20,740 nt of DNA from Frigididesulfovibrio sp031551885 (GTDB lineage Bacteria > Desulfobacterota > Desulfovibrionia > Desulfovibrionales > Desulfovibrionaceae), in contig JAVBMX010000087.1 of the NCBI GenBank assembly GCA_031551885.1, positions 1 through 20,740 on the forward strand. Direction: 5' to 3'. Shown here in pieces: positions 1 to 7,586 of this stretch. A program made the translations under genes and the position numbers. The notes under the pieces were generated by a model, which worked only from the letters and a program-made list of their open reading frames with translations, was not told the DNA's origin and did no database searches. Each line of letters starts with the position of its first letter. Position 1 is the stretch's first letter.

Positions 1-135
1 GCAAAGTTTAATGGCGTAAAGCGGAATTTCGAACTCCACCTCAAAGAGTGCGAATGGCGCTACAACCAAGCGCTACCCCAGCTTCTCGACGGCCTCAAGC
101 TCTTGGTGGCAAAAAACAAAGACCTGATGGTCTAG
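1..135 (+). mobile_element. IS1595-family transposase, C-terminal end (partial)
   Basis: Frame 1 is open from the first base to a TAG at 133-135 and encodes 44 residues. The segment FELHLKECEWRYN, followed by a short leucine-rich tail, resembles the C-terminal end of IS1595 (ISXO2-like) DDE transposases, where a phrase of the type FNG-x-HLKECEFRYN is characteristic. The rest of the element lies left of the window, so I cannot say whether the transposase is intact. The IS boundary must fall near 136-163, because the convergent gene ends at 164. The family assignment is by recall of this C-terminal motif, without a search. Confidence 0.7.
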
Positions 136-163
136 AGCCTAAGAAAAATCCAGTGTCCACGCG
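136..163. repeat. Candidate right end of the IS1595-like element
   Basis: Only 28 bases separate the transposase stop from the stop of the convergent gene. They hold the AT-richer stretch GCCTAAGAAAAATCCAG, which could be the terminal inverted repeat. The matching left end is outside the window, so neither the repeat nor a target duplication can be confirmed. Confidence 0.25.
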
Positions 164-2740
164 TCACGGCAACTCCAACGGCGGCCGGGCGGCCAGCTCC
201 AACAAATCTTCCATCATCACCAGGCGATGCCGTTTCAGGGCTTCTTCATCGGCCATGATCATATCCAATTGCCGGGTATGCATGATCAGGTAGCCGAGAA
301 TCCGCAGGGCGCTCAAAAAATCCGTGTATTCCCCCTGCTCCAGGCGGGCGGTCAGGGTATCGCCGCTGATTTCTGTGGCAAAATCGAAGTGCGAGAGCAG
401 CTCCGCCACAAAATGCACCCGGCGGATGCGCCGGGCGAGGTTGGCCGCGCCGCCCTTGAACTGGAAGATGATGAACCGCTCCCGCTCACGGTCCCCCAAA
501 AGGGTGTCCAACGACAGAAAGTGGAATCCGAAGCGGCAGCGCATGCTGCAAAAATGCTTGGCGATGAGGAAGACGTTTTTTTCCGTATACTGCGCGCCGC
601 CGGCCGCCGGGTCCAGGCTCGGGTTGGTGGTTGCTTCAAAAAGCACCGAGAGGAACCCTTTGGCATCCAATTGGGGCGGGCCTTCCCAGGGCTTGTCGCT
701 GAAACCTTCCCACAAGGTGCGCATGGGAATGGAGGCGATCTCCTCCAGGGGTACCGTCGGGCCGGTGATGGGCGAGTAAAAACCGTCGTCCAGGTTGATG
801 ATCCAGAACTGCTTGGGCACGTCGCAGAGCAATTGCTTGGCCGGGGCCTGGGCGGTCTTGCGTGAGGTGCTGTAGCGGAACATCTCCTGCACGGCGTTGT
901 CGTGGCAGTAAGCGAGAAAATCGTGGAAGGTCGAGCAGTTGTCCGCCCGAAAATCCGGGCTGTCGGCGTCGGGCAGGGTGAGGGGCACCACCTTGACGGC
1001 CAGGGAGCGGGCCATGTCGGCCAAATCGCTGTTGGGCAGCCAGAGGTTGCCGGCAGCCTGGTTGTGGTCGTCTTCGGCGAATTCGCCGCTGAAGGCGTCG
1101 GCGTCCGGTTGGGCCACGCAGCAGGGTTTCACGGAGGCTCCGCCTGCATCTTCGCGGCAGAGGCAGAGCAGGGGGGCGTGGTCCGACGACGCCGCAAGGC
1201 GGGCGTACATGCCGTTTTCCGCTTTTTCCAGGGCTTCCGGCAGGTTGAGGATGGTGGGCCTGCCCCGGCGGCGGGCCGTACGGGCGAACAGACCGTTGCC
1301 TGTGCCGTTGGCGGCCACGGCCCCGCGCGCGAAGTCCAGAACAAAGCTCCAGCGCGGCCCGGCCTTGGGGGTGAGCAAGATGGACCCAATGGGGAAACGT
1401 AGGGCGTCTTCCAGATTGTTGACGACCGCCACCGGGCCTTCCGCTCGGCCGGGGTAGGTGCTCAACCCCCCGTGCAGCGTGACGAGGGAACCGGCCGCGC
1501 CGCCGACCGGGGCGCAGTCCACGTCGCCGACGGACATGGTGGGGTCGGGATCCGGCAGGGCGTTGACGCCGAGAACGTAGAAGTCGCCCTGTTCGGACAC
1601 GGCCCAGAAAATTTCGTGTCGGTTGCCGGCCACAGGGGCGTCGGCAACACAGGTCAGAGCCGTGCGCGAGCATTCCTCGACTTTCTCGCGCAATTCTTGA
1701 GGCAGGCGGGCGTTTTCGTCGCCGAACTGCCCCAGGCCGGCGTCGGCCATGTCGATGCCGCGGCGGATGTGCAGGGTGATGTCGTCATTGCCCGGAACCT
1801 CGAGCTTGCGGTGGGAACTGCCTCGTCCCTGGCGGGCCGGCAGCAGGGTAAGACTGACGCACAACGGCATGGCCCGGTCGCGGATACCCAGCTTGAGGCG
1901 GTAAATCATGGCCCGGGCCGTATAGGCCATGGAAAAAGCCGAACGGATGGCCGCGAACACGGTTTCTTCGGTAAAGGGCGCGCGCAGCACCTGTTCCGGG
2001 ATGGTCAGAGCCCCGTGTTCCGGGCGTACCGGGAAACAGCGGACCAAAAGGATCCGGTCCGGAGCGGCGCTTTCCTCGCCCAAGCGTTCGATGAAAGGCC
2101 GCACGGCGGCTTCCACGTCCGGGGGCAGGGGGAAGGACGAGACGATACGCTCGCGGATGGTTGCCCCGGCTTCACTGTAGCTGCCGGGGTCGTCCTGCGA
2201 GATCAGCATGAGCCGGTCGATCTCGTCGTGCATGTCCTGGTCGTTGAAGTAGCGCCACCACGCCGCGCCGCTGACCACAAACCCCTTGGGCATGTATTCC
2301 GGGTGGGCCGCGCCGATGGCCCGCAGTTTGCCCAGGTTGGGCGCGACGAGGCTTCGGTTGTCTTCGTTGATGTCTTCATACGGGAAAACCAGGGGCCCCT
2401 CGAGAGGGGCCGCGCCCCGCTGCAGGATTTCCTGGATGCCGGAGCGCAGACGGCCGAACGGCTCGTTCAGGCGGGTGTAGCGGTTGTTCGCCAGCGCGTT
2501 CAGGTGCAGAACGCACTGCATGGTCGAAACGGTAAGCCGGGCCGCACAACTGCGCAAAAAAGGCATGCCCACGGGCATGTCCGAAGCCAGCCGCTCTTCA
2601 AAGCTCATCATCTCGCTGTAAGCTTCGATGTGGGCGTTCAGGAAAAGTTTGAAGCGATGGAACCGGGCCGCGAAATCGGCCTCGGGCTCTTTGCGGGCGG
2701 CATCCTTTCCCCCGAACAAACGACGCAGAAAAGAAGCCAT
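164..2740 (-). CDS. PEP synthase/PPDK-like protein, degenerate (PEP/pyruvate-binding domain)
   Basis: Encodes 858 residues with no signal peptide, so probably cytoplasmic. Residues 1-115 are mostly helical and unassigned. Residues about 117-300 follow the layout of the PEP/pyruvate-binding (ATP-grasp-like) domain of PEP synthase and pyruvate phosphate dikinase: NLGKLRAIG, then PKGFVVSGAAWWRYF, then LLVRCFPVRPEH where enzymes carry VRSSAxxED, then a YTARAMIYR helix. Residues about 455-504 align in layout with the swivelling phosphohistidine domain, but the usual T-x-HAA histidine motif is replaced by GTGNGLFARTA. The C-terminal third carries CSTFHDFLAYCHDNAVQEMF, a motif I associate with noncanonical PEP-synthase-like proteins. 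Both catalytic signatures look degraded, so a regulatory or binding role is more likely than catalysis. The gene starts 27 bases after the stop of the response regulator and probably shares its transcript. Domain family is fairly sure; function is unknown. Confidence 0.75.
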   Translation of the reverse strand: MASFLRRLFGGKDAARKEPEADFAARFHRFKLFLNAHIEAYSEMMSFEERLASDMPVGMPFLRSCAARLTVSTMQCVLHLNALANNRYTRLNEPFGRLRSGIQEILQRGAAPLEGPLVFPYEDINEDNRSLVAPNLGKLRAIGAAHPEYMPKGFVVSGAAWWRYFNDQDMHDEIDRLMLISQDDPGSYSEAGATIRERIVSSFPLPPDVEAAVRPFIERLGEESAAPDRILLVRCFPVRPEHGALTIPEQVLRAPFTEETVFAAIRSAFSMAYTARAMIYRLKLGIRDRAMPLCVSLTLLPARQGRGSSHRKLEVPGNDDITLHIRRGIDMADAGLGQFGDENARLPQELREKVEECSRTALTCVADAPVAGNRHEIFWAVSEQGDFYVLGVNALPDPDPTMSVGDVDCAPVGGAAGSLVTLHGGLSTYPGRAEGPVAVVNNLEDALRFPIGSILLTPKAGPRWSFVLDFARGAVAANGTGNGLFARTARRRGRPTILNLPEALEKAENGMYARLAASSDHAPLLCLCREDAGGASVKPCCVAQPDADAFSGEFAEDDHNQAAGNLWLPNSDLADMARSLAVKVVPLTLPDADSPDFRADNCSTFHDFLAYCHDNAVQEMFRYSTSRKTAQAPAKQLLCDVPKQFWIINLDDGFYSPITGPTVPLEEIASIPMRTLWEGFSDKPWEGPPQLDAKGFLSVLFEATTNPSLDPAAGGAQYTEKNVFLIAKHFCSMRCRFGFHFLSLDTLLGDRERERFIIFQFKGGAANLARRIRRVHFVAELLSHFDFATEISGDTLTARLEQGEYTDFLSALRILGYLIMHTRQLDMIMADEEALKRHRLVMMEDLLELAARPPLELP

Positions 2741-2767
2741 ATCGGGTGCCGTTTCGCGTTCGCGGGG

Positions 2768-3169
2768 TTAGGTGGCGGAGGCGGAGCGGCCGCCTTCCAG
2801 TTCTTTTTGCCTGCGGGCGTCTTCGATCTTATGGCAGAGGGTCTCAAGATCGATGGGTTTGAGCTGGTAGAAAAACGCTCCCAGCTCAAGGCCTTTGGCG
2901 GCCGAGTCCATGTCGGCGTGGCCGGAGATGATGATGGTCGAGACGTGCGGATGGTCGTTGCGGATATGGCGAAGCACCTCAAGACCGTCCATACCGGGCA
3001 TTTTGATGTCCAGCAACACGACGTCCACCGGGTTGGCGGCCAGGTGGGCAAGGGCGGCTTCGCCGCTTGAGACGTAGGCGGGGTCGTAGCCGCGTCGGCC
3101 CAGACGCAGGCTGAGAATATCACCGGCGTCGGCTTCGTCGTCCACGATCAGGATATGTGTTTTCTCCAT
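2768..3169 (-). CDS. Receiver-only response regulator (CheY-like)
   Basis: Encodes 133 residues, a single REC domain with no output domain. The acidic pair D10/D11, the phospho-acceptor D54 (VVLLDIKMPGMDG), S82 in the SGHAD switch position and K104 before P105 are all present, so phosphorylation should work. The last 20 residues are a charged tail. An AGGGA ribosome site precedes the ATG. It is first in a two-gene unit with the PEP-synthase-like gene and is divergent from the histidine kinase across about 170 bases. That arrangement suggests the kinase phosphorylates it and that its target is a protein, possibly the downstream 858-residue protein; this partnership is inferred from position only. 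Confidence 0.93.
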   Translation of the reverse strand: MEKTHILIVDDEADAGDILSLRLGRRGYDPAYVSSGEAALAHLAANPVDVVLLDIKMPGMDGLEVLRHIRNDHPHVSTIIISGHADMDSAAKGLELGAFFYQLKPIDLETLCHKIEDARRQKELEGGRSASAT

Positions 3170-3187
3170 GGCGGCGTCCCTGTAAAA

Positions 3188-3217
3188 ACAATACCCTTAT
3201 CCGCCCGAGGAAGGCAA
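3188..3217 (-). promoter_or_regulatory. Weak candidate promoter for the response-regulator operon
   Basis: On the minus strand TTGCCT (3212-3217) and TATTGT (3188-3193) are separated by 18 bases, each matching four of six consensus bases. It sits 19 bases upstream of the response-regulator start. The match is modest, and other starts in this divergent gap are possible. Confidence 0.3.
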
Positions 3218-3341
3218 GCGGTCTGGATGTGAAATTTTTCGCAATCCTGTTCGGCCGCGCCGGAACGCGGATCGGCCGTAGGCGTTGCGGGCCTGTTCTC
3301 ACGGGTCGACAGGCGAGGGGGAATACGCTAACAAACAAAGG

Positions 3342-4448
3342 ATGGCGCATCCGTTTCTAAAAATTTTACCCGGACCGGAAAAGCTGGGAGCCCGACTCTC
3401 GCTTTTTCTCTTTTTAGCCGGCCTTATCGCCCTGGTCTTGGCTTTGCTCGCTTTTTTACGGATTATCGGAGCCACCCCTGTCGATATGGAAAACACCTTC
3501 GCCTGGGTGGTGCTGACCGGGGCCTTTGCATTGCTCGCGGCCGCCGGGGTGCTCTGGCGGCTGATTTCGCGTGAAGTGTTGCACCCGCTCGAACAGATCC
3601 ACGCCGGCATTGAAGCGGAAGAAGGCACTCCGGGTGGCCTCGGCCGGGTGGCGGCGACCATGCGTGAGCTACGGGATACCGTCGATCGCACCCAGGCCGA
3701 ACTGGATGAAAGCCACCGAACCCTGCGCCAGGTGGAAAAGCTCGCCATGGTCGGCAAGCTGGCCGCCGGGGTGGCCCACAGCGTGCGCAACCCGCTGACC
3801 TCCGTCAAGCTGCGCCTGTTTTCCCTGGAGCGCAGCCTCAGCTTGAACGCGCGCCAGGAAGAGGATTTCACGGTCATTGCCGAAGCGGTGCGCCATGTGG
3901 ACGGTATCGTCGGCAATTTTTTGGAATTTTCCCGCAGGCCTCGTCTTTCCCTGCGTACGGTATCTCTCGGCGAAGTGGTCGACGGCGCGTTGCGCCTTCT
4001 GGACAGCCGTCTGGCCACCTTCCCGGTGAGCCTGACGGTGGTCCGCGCGCCGAAGCTGCCCGAGATCGAGGCCGACCCCGAGCAATTGCGCGAGGCCTTG
4101 CTGAACATTCTGCTCAACGCCTGCGAGGCCATGGAGTACTCCGGCAACCTGCGGGTCGAGGAGTCGCTGCGCCCGCGTCCGGAGGGACCCTTTGTGGCCG
4201 TGACCGTGCAGGATTCCGGCCCCGGCATTCCCTCGGACGTCCTCGCGGACATCTTCACGCCCTTTTTCAGCACCAAAGAGCAGGGCACGGGCCTTGGCCT
4301 GCCCATCGCCAAAGGAATTTTGGAAGAACACGGCGGCGACCTTCTGGTGGAGTCTTCCCCCAAAACCGGAAGCCTGTTCACCCTGATGATTCCCGTGGCC
4401 CGGGTGTCCAAAGCCGGGCGCGCCGTGGCCGAGGCTTACGGCGCATAA
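3342..4448 (+). CDS. Membrane sensor histidine kinase
   Basis: Encodes 368 residues from the ATG at 3342; the frame stays open upstream only through a TTG with no better ribosome site. Two membrane helices (about residues 18-42 and 52-72) are joined by a loop of only about ten residues, so an external sensor domain is lacking and the signal is probably intramembrane or cytoplasmic. A linker and coiled coil (about 78-132) lead to the HisKA box GVAHSVRNPL with the phospho-acceptor H146. The ATPase domain follows with N box NILLNACEAM, G1 DSGPGIP, F box FTPFFSTKEQ and G2 GTGLGL. The architecture resembles NtrB/ZraS-type kinases. It faces away from the receiver-only regulator across a shared intergenic gap, so these are probably cognate partners. 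Confidence 0.92.
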   Translation: MAHPFLKILPGPEKLGARLSLFLFLAGLIALVLALLAFLRIIGATPVDMENTFAWVVLTGAFALLAAAGVLWRLISREVLHPLEQIHAGIEAEEGTPGGLGRVAATMRELRDTVDRTQAELDESHRTLRQVEKLAMVGKLAAGVAHSVRNPLTSVKLRLFSLERSLSLNARQEEDFTVIAEAVRHVDGIVGNFLEFSRRPRLSLRTVSLGEVVDGALRLLDSRLATFPVSLTVVRAPKLPEIEADPEQLREALLNILLNACEAMEYSGNLRVEESLRPRPEGPFVAVTVQDSGPGIPSDVLADIFTPFFSTKEQGTGLGLPIAKGILEEHGGDLLVESSPKTGSLFTLMIPVARVSKAGRAVAEAYGA

Positions 4449-4580
4449 GGAACGCGTCGAAACGTCGCGCGGGAACGATCATAGCCGAGTGTTTCGCCGC
4501 GCCCGATACCCAAGAAAAGACCGCCGGCGTGCCGGAACAGAGGCCGCCGACGGCGTTTACCCCCATAAATGGAGCATATC

Positions 4581-4973
4581 ATGTCCGAATCCTTCTGGCG
4601 GCTCGCCGTGCGCGACGAGTTCAGCGCCGGCCACGCCCTGCGGTGTTACCAGGGCAAATGTGAACGCCTGCATGGGCATAATTTTTCGGTGGAGGCCGTG
4701 GTGGAGGGCGACACCCTGCAACCCGGCACGGAATTTCTGGCGGATTTTTCGTTGCTGAAGCGGGATCTGAAAGCCGTGCTGGAAGAGCTGGATCACCGCG
4801 TCTTGAACGAAACCCCCCCCTTTGATCGGCTCAATCCTTCGTCGGAGAACCTGGCCCGACATATTTTCCGTCGGCTGGCTCCGGCCGTGACCGAACGCGG
4901 CGTGCGTCTGCACAGCGTGACCGTAGGAGAAAAGTCCGCCCAGAGCGCCACCTATTTTGAAAGAGGCGTCTGA
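4581..4973 (+). CDS. queD: 6-carboxytetrahydropterin synthase / PTPS family (QueD-like)
   Basis: Encodes 130 residues, the usual size for bacterial QueD. The ATG at 4581 is chosen because GGAG lies six bases upstream; an in-frame ATG at 4569 overlaps that site. Zinc ligands are visible as H18 (FSAGHAL) and H31/H33 (LHGH), the catalytic cysteine as C27 (KCERLHGH), and the catalytic D71-H72 pair in LDHRVLNE, with GEKSAQSATY near the C-terminus. QueD converts dihydroneopterin triphosphate to 6-carboxytetrahydropterin, the second step towards 7-deazaguanine (queuosine). No queC, queE or folE is nearby. Its TGA overlaps the ATG of the YcaO-like gene by one base (TGATG). A different PTPS-family reaction tied to that partner is therefore possible. 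Confidence 0.85.
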   Translation: MSESFWRLAVRDEFSAGHALRCYQGKCERLHGHNFSVEAVVEGDTLQPGTEFLADFSLLKRDLKAVLEELDHRVLNETPPFDRLNPSSENLARHIFRRLAPAVTERGVRLHSVTVGEKSAQSATYFERGV

Positions 4974-6691
4974 TGTACTATCGTTACGCGCACACGGCGA
5001 CCGAGGCCGCCACCGGTTTTTACGCCTGTCTGCCCGAGCCGCCCCTCACCCTGCAAGACGGGTTGGCCTACTTGAGCGCCCACCCTCTGGACGACTTCAT
5101 GCGCCGGCATCTGCTCCAGCGGCTGGTATCCCTACCAGGACAGGAAGCCGCCGCCGCTCTGGCCCGATTCGCGGGCGACCCGGCCTGCGCCTTTTTGGCG
5201 CACGAACTGTGCCGCATCGCGCCGTGGATTCTTGACGCTCTTGATCCGGCGATGTTCCCCGCCCCGGCGGAGGCCGAAACGGAATCCACCTCGCTCGGCC
5301 TGCTGTCCCAGGCGCGCCTGCCGGACGGCAAGACGCACGAAGCCTGGAATGCCCTCTATGCCGGCAACATTCAGGGGCATACGGCCTTGCCGGCGCCGGA
5401 AGCGACCGGGTTGCCGCCGCTGTATGCCGAGCCGATTGCTTCCGGCCTTCCCTGTACGGGAACCCCGTTCACGGCCGGTTTTCCTTTGAATCTGGCGGAA
5501 ATCCATGCCCAACACGCCGCGTTTTCGGGTGAGGCGTATATTCGCCCCCCGGCGGAGGAAACCGCCGCCTTGGCCGAAGATCGCCTGGCCGAAGCCGGAA
5601 TTTTGGCCGGCGCGGAAATGCGCCACACCTCCTCGCTGAGCCCCGTGGCTCTGCTGCGCCCGTGGCATATGAGCCTGCGGGTGCGTTTGGGGCGTCACGA
5701 GTATTCCCTTGCGGGGCAGGGCACGACCTATGGCCGCGGGCTCTCGGTGGATGCCGCCCGGGCTTCCTGCCTGATGGAGATGGTCGAACGGGCTTCGGCC
5801 TATCTTTCGGTGACGGAAGCGGGCGTGGAGAATCGCCTTGAACCCGCGCCGGTCGTGCGGGCCAGGTTTTCCGAGCTCACGGCGGAGGGGAACGCCGTCC
5901 TGAACCCCAACGATTTTCCCCTTGAAGCTCCCTACGCCGATGCGCCGCTGTACTGGATGGCCGGACGGGCGGCGGACGGGCAAGAAGTTTTTGTGCCCGT
6001 GCAGATGGCGGGTCTGTTCTGCAACCTGGATGAAATCCGCTTGTTCGATACGCCGGGGTCAACCGGTCTTGCGGCCGGCAACACCATGGAAGAGGCCAAG
6101 GTCGCGGCCTTGCTGGAAATTATGGAGCGCGACGCCGAAGCCGTCACCCCGTTCTCCAAAACGAATTGTTTCACCCTCGGGGCCGGAGACGCCCGCATCG
6201 CTTCGCTGCTGGCCGACTATGCCGCCCGGAGCATCAATGTGCAGTTTCAGGATCTGACCGGTCCGTCGGGTCTTCCGGTCTACCAGTGTTTTGTCATGAG
6301 CCCCAAGGGAGTTCCGGCCAGAGGCTACGGGGCCGGCCTTTCCGGGGCGAAAGCCGTTTTGTCGGCTTTGACTGAAACGCCCTTTCCCTATCCGGACGGC
6401 GGTTTTTCCGGTCCGCTGTTGCGCAGACTCACCCAGTATCTGTTGGAGGAGTTGCCGAACTACGACCTGGGCTCTCCGGCCCGCAACCTGGCCATGCTGG
6501 AAGAACTGCTGACGGCTTCGGGCCGGATTCCGGTTTACGTCGACTTGACCCGGACCGATTTGCGTTTTCCCGTGGTGCGGGCCTTTGTTCCCGGCCTGGA
6601 GCAGGCGGCGGATCGCGATCCTTTCAGTCGTGTGCCGGTGCGTTTGTATCGGAACCATCAGGACCTTTTTGCTCCGCAGCGTAAAAAATAA
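4973..6691 (+). CDS. YcaO-domain protein with N-terminal extension
   Basis: Encodes 572 residues. Residues 1-210 are an unassigned extension: a helical, HEAT-like-looking start (about 40-90), then a proline-rich segment. The YcaO ATP-binding core follows: RGLSVDAARASCLMEMVERA (255-274) with S265, E269 and E272, then NTMEEAKVAALLEIMERDA (370-388), then AVLSALTET (461-469) and the strand IPVYVDLTRTD. YcaO proteins use ATP to activate backbone amides, making azolines or thioamides in peptides and proteins, or assist methylthiolation of ribosomal protein S12. The C-terminus (LYRNHQDLFAPQRKK) lacks the PxPxP tail of azoline-forming YcaOs, and I see no TfuA or precursor peptide gene nearby. Translation is coupled to queD by a one-base overlap. 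The family is certain; the substrate is unknown. Confidence 0.88.
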   Translation: MYYRYAHTATEAATGFYACLPEPPLTLQDGLAYLSAHPLDDFMRRHLLQRLVSLPGQEAAAALARFAGDPACAFLAHELCRIAPWILDALDPAMFPAPAEAETESTSLGLLSQARLPDGKTHEAWNALYAGNIQGHTALPAPEATGLPPLYAEPIASGLPCTGTPFTAGFPLNLAEIHAQHAAFSGEAYIRPPAEETAALAEDRLAEAGILAGAEMRHTSSLSPVALLRPWHMSLRVRLGRHEYSLAGQGTTYGRGLSVDAARASCLMEMVERASAYLSVTEAGVENRLEPAPVVRARFSELTAEGNAVLNPNDFPLEAPYADAPLYWMAGRAADGQEVFVPVQMAGLFCNLDEIRLFDTPGSTGLAAGNTMEEAKVAALLEIMERDAEAVTPFSKTNCFTLGAGDARIASLLADYAARSINVQFQDLTGPSGLPVYQCFVMSPKGVPARGYGAGLSGAKAVLSALTETPFPYPDGGFSGPLLRRLTQYLLEELPNYDLGSPARNLAMLEELLTASGRIPVYVDLTRTDLRFPVVRAFVPGLEQAADRDPFSRVPVRLYRNHQDLFAPQRKK

Positions 6692-6788
6692 TGCCGGCTT
6701 ATGGCTCGGCGATTGTCTTTGTGCTATTTCTGAAGCTATGGATGCAGCTTTACAGTAATCCACACAACACGCCGCCGAGGAGGAACAT

Positions 6789-7334
6789 ATGCTGAAACTC
6801 GCTATTCTTGTGGGAAGCCTGCGCAAAGAATCCATCAATAAAAAGCTGGCCCTCAACCTTGTGGAGTTGGGCAAAGACAAGTTCGACGCCACGATTCTGC
6901 CCTTGGACGATATCCCCATGTTCAACCAGGATCTGGAAAACAATCTGCCCGCTCCGGTTGTCCGCCTGAAAGAGAGCATCAAGGCCGCCGACGCTGCGCT
7001 CTTGGTCACTCCGGAATATAACCGGGGCGTGCCCCCGGTGATGAAGAACGCTGTGGACTGGGCCTCCCGCCCCTACGGCGCGGGCGTTTGGCTGGGCAAA
7101 CCCGCGGCTTGCTGCGGCATCAGCCCGAGCCCTGTGGGCACGGCCGTGGCCCAGTCGCAATTGCGCAGCACCTTGGGTATTGTGGGCGCGCGTCTGATTT
7201 GTTTCCCGGAAGTCTACCTTGTGGAAACTCCCGACTTTTTTGATGCGGCCGGTAAAATTACGGCCGAGCGCACCCGGACCTATCTGCGCGACTTCATGGG
7301 GTGCCTGGCCGATTGGACCCTCAAGCTTCGTTGA
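6789..7334 (+). CDS. NAD(P)H-dependent FMN reductase / quinone reductase family
   Basis: Encodes 181 residues, typical of the SsuE/ChrR-type flavodoxin-like family. GSLRKESINKKLA near the N-terminus is the FMN-phosphate loop. TPEYNRGVPPVMKNAVDWASR is the signature segment that contacts the flavin, and GKPAACCGISPSPVGT is the third loop. Such proteins reduce FMN, quinones or oxidised metals with NAD(P)H in the cytoplasm. A strong AGGAGGAAC ribosome site lies just before the ATG. The gene stands alone: 97 bases separate it from the YcaO-like gene and a terminator hairpin follows it. The exact substrate cannot be told from sequence. Confidence 0.9.
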   Translation: MLKLAILVGSLRKESINKKLALNLVELGKDKFDATILPLDDIPMFNQDLENNLPAPVVRLKESIKAADAALLVTPEYNRGVPPVMKNAVDWASRPYGAGVWLGKPAACCGISPSPVGTAVAQSQLRSTLGIVGARLICFPEVYLVETPDFFDAAGKITAERTRTYLRDFMGCLADWTLKLR

Positions 7335-7361
7335 GCCGGAGTATTCAAAAGAAAGCACAAG

Positions 7362-7402
7362 GCGGCCGGAATCCTTCCAGGGGTTCCGGCCGCGTTTTCG
7401 TT
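7362..7402 (+). terminator. Rho-independent terminator of the flavin reductase gene
   Basis: A perfect 10-bp stem, GCGGCCGGAA (7362-7371) pairing with TTCCGGCCGC (7384-7393), has a 12-base loop and is followed by GTTTTCGTT. It begins 27 bases after the stop codon. Confidence 0.8.
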
Positions 7403-7404
7403 CA

Positions 7405-7560
7405 AAGGCAATGGGGCTCCGCCCCAAACCCAAGGGGGTCAAGGGGATTCAATCCCCTTGCGGAGAGGTTTGGAGGTGCCGCCCGCGTTACTGCAAAGCG
7501 ACATTGGATACATCACGGGAGCACCGCCGGCCGGTTGACTCTCGCAGCCCTGTTTGAGCC
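7405..7560. repeat. Hairpin-rich intergenic repeat, copy A
   Basis: Contains the hairpins GGGGCTCCGCCCC and AAGGGGATTCAATCCCCTT, then a segment starting TTGGAGGTG (7470) and running through GCCGCCCG and CGGTTG to CAGCCCTG. The same order of elements recurs at 9941-10130, so this is a dispersed repeat. It lies between two convergent genes. Short open frames through it are not believed to be coding. Confidence 0.65.
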
Positions 7561-7586
7561 CCAATGTAAATTAAGAGGGCCTGAGC

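Noticed and set aside
1472..3070. A 532-codon open frame on the plus strand opposite the PEP-synthase-like gene
   Set aside because: It is antisense to two well-supported genes, its translation is full of Gly, Arg, His and Val with no family motif, and long antisense frames are expected in GC-rich DNA.
6702..6716. A sigma-54-like -24/-12 sequence (TGGCTCG-N4-TTGT) upstream of the flavin reductase gene
   Set aside because: The -12 element has GT in place of the key GC, so it fails the critical consensus; too weak to list as a promoter.
7411..7567. A CRISPR or phage attachment site in the hairpin-rich gap
   Set aside because: The repeats are inverted and mosaic with no regular repeat-spacer pattern, and no integrase, tRNA or cas gene is near.
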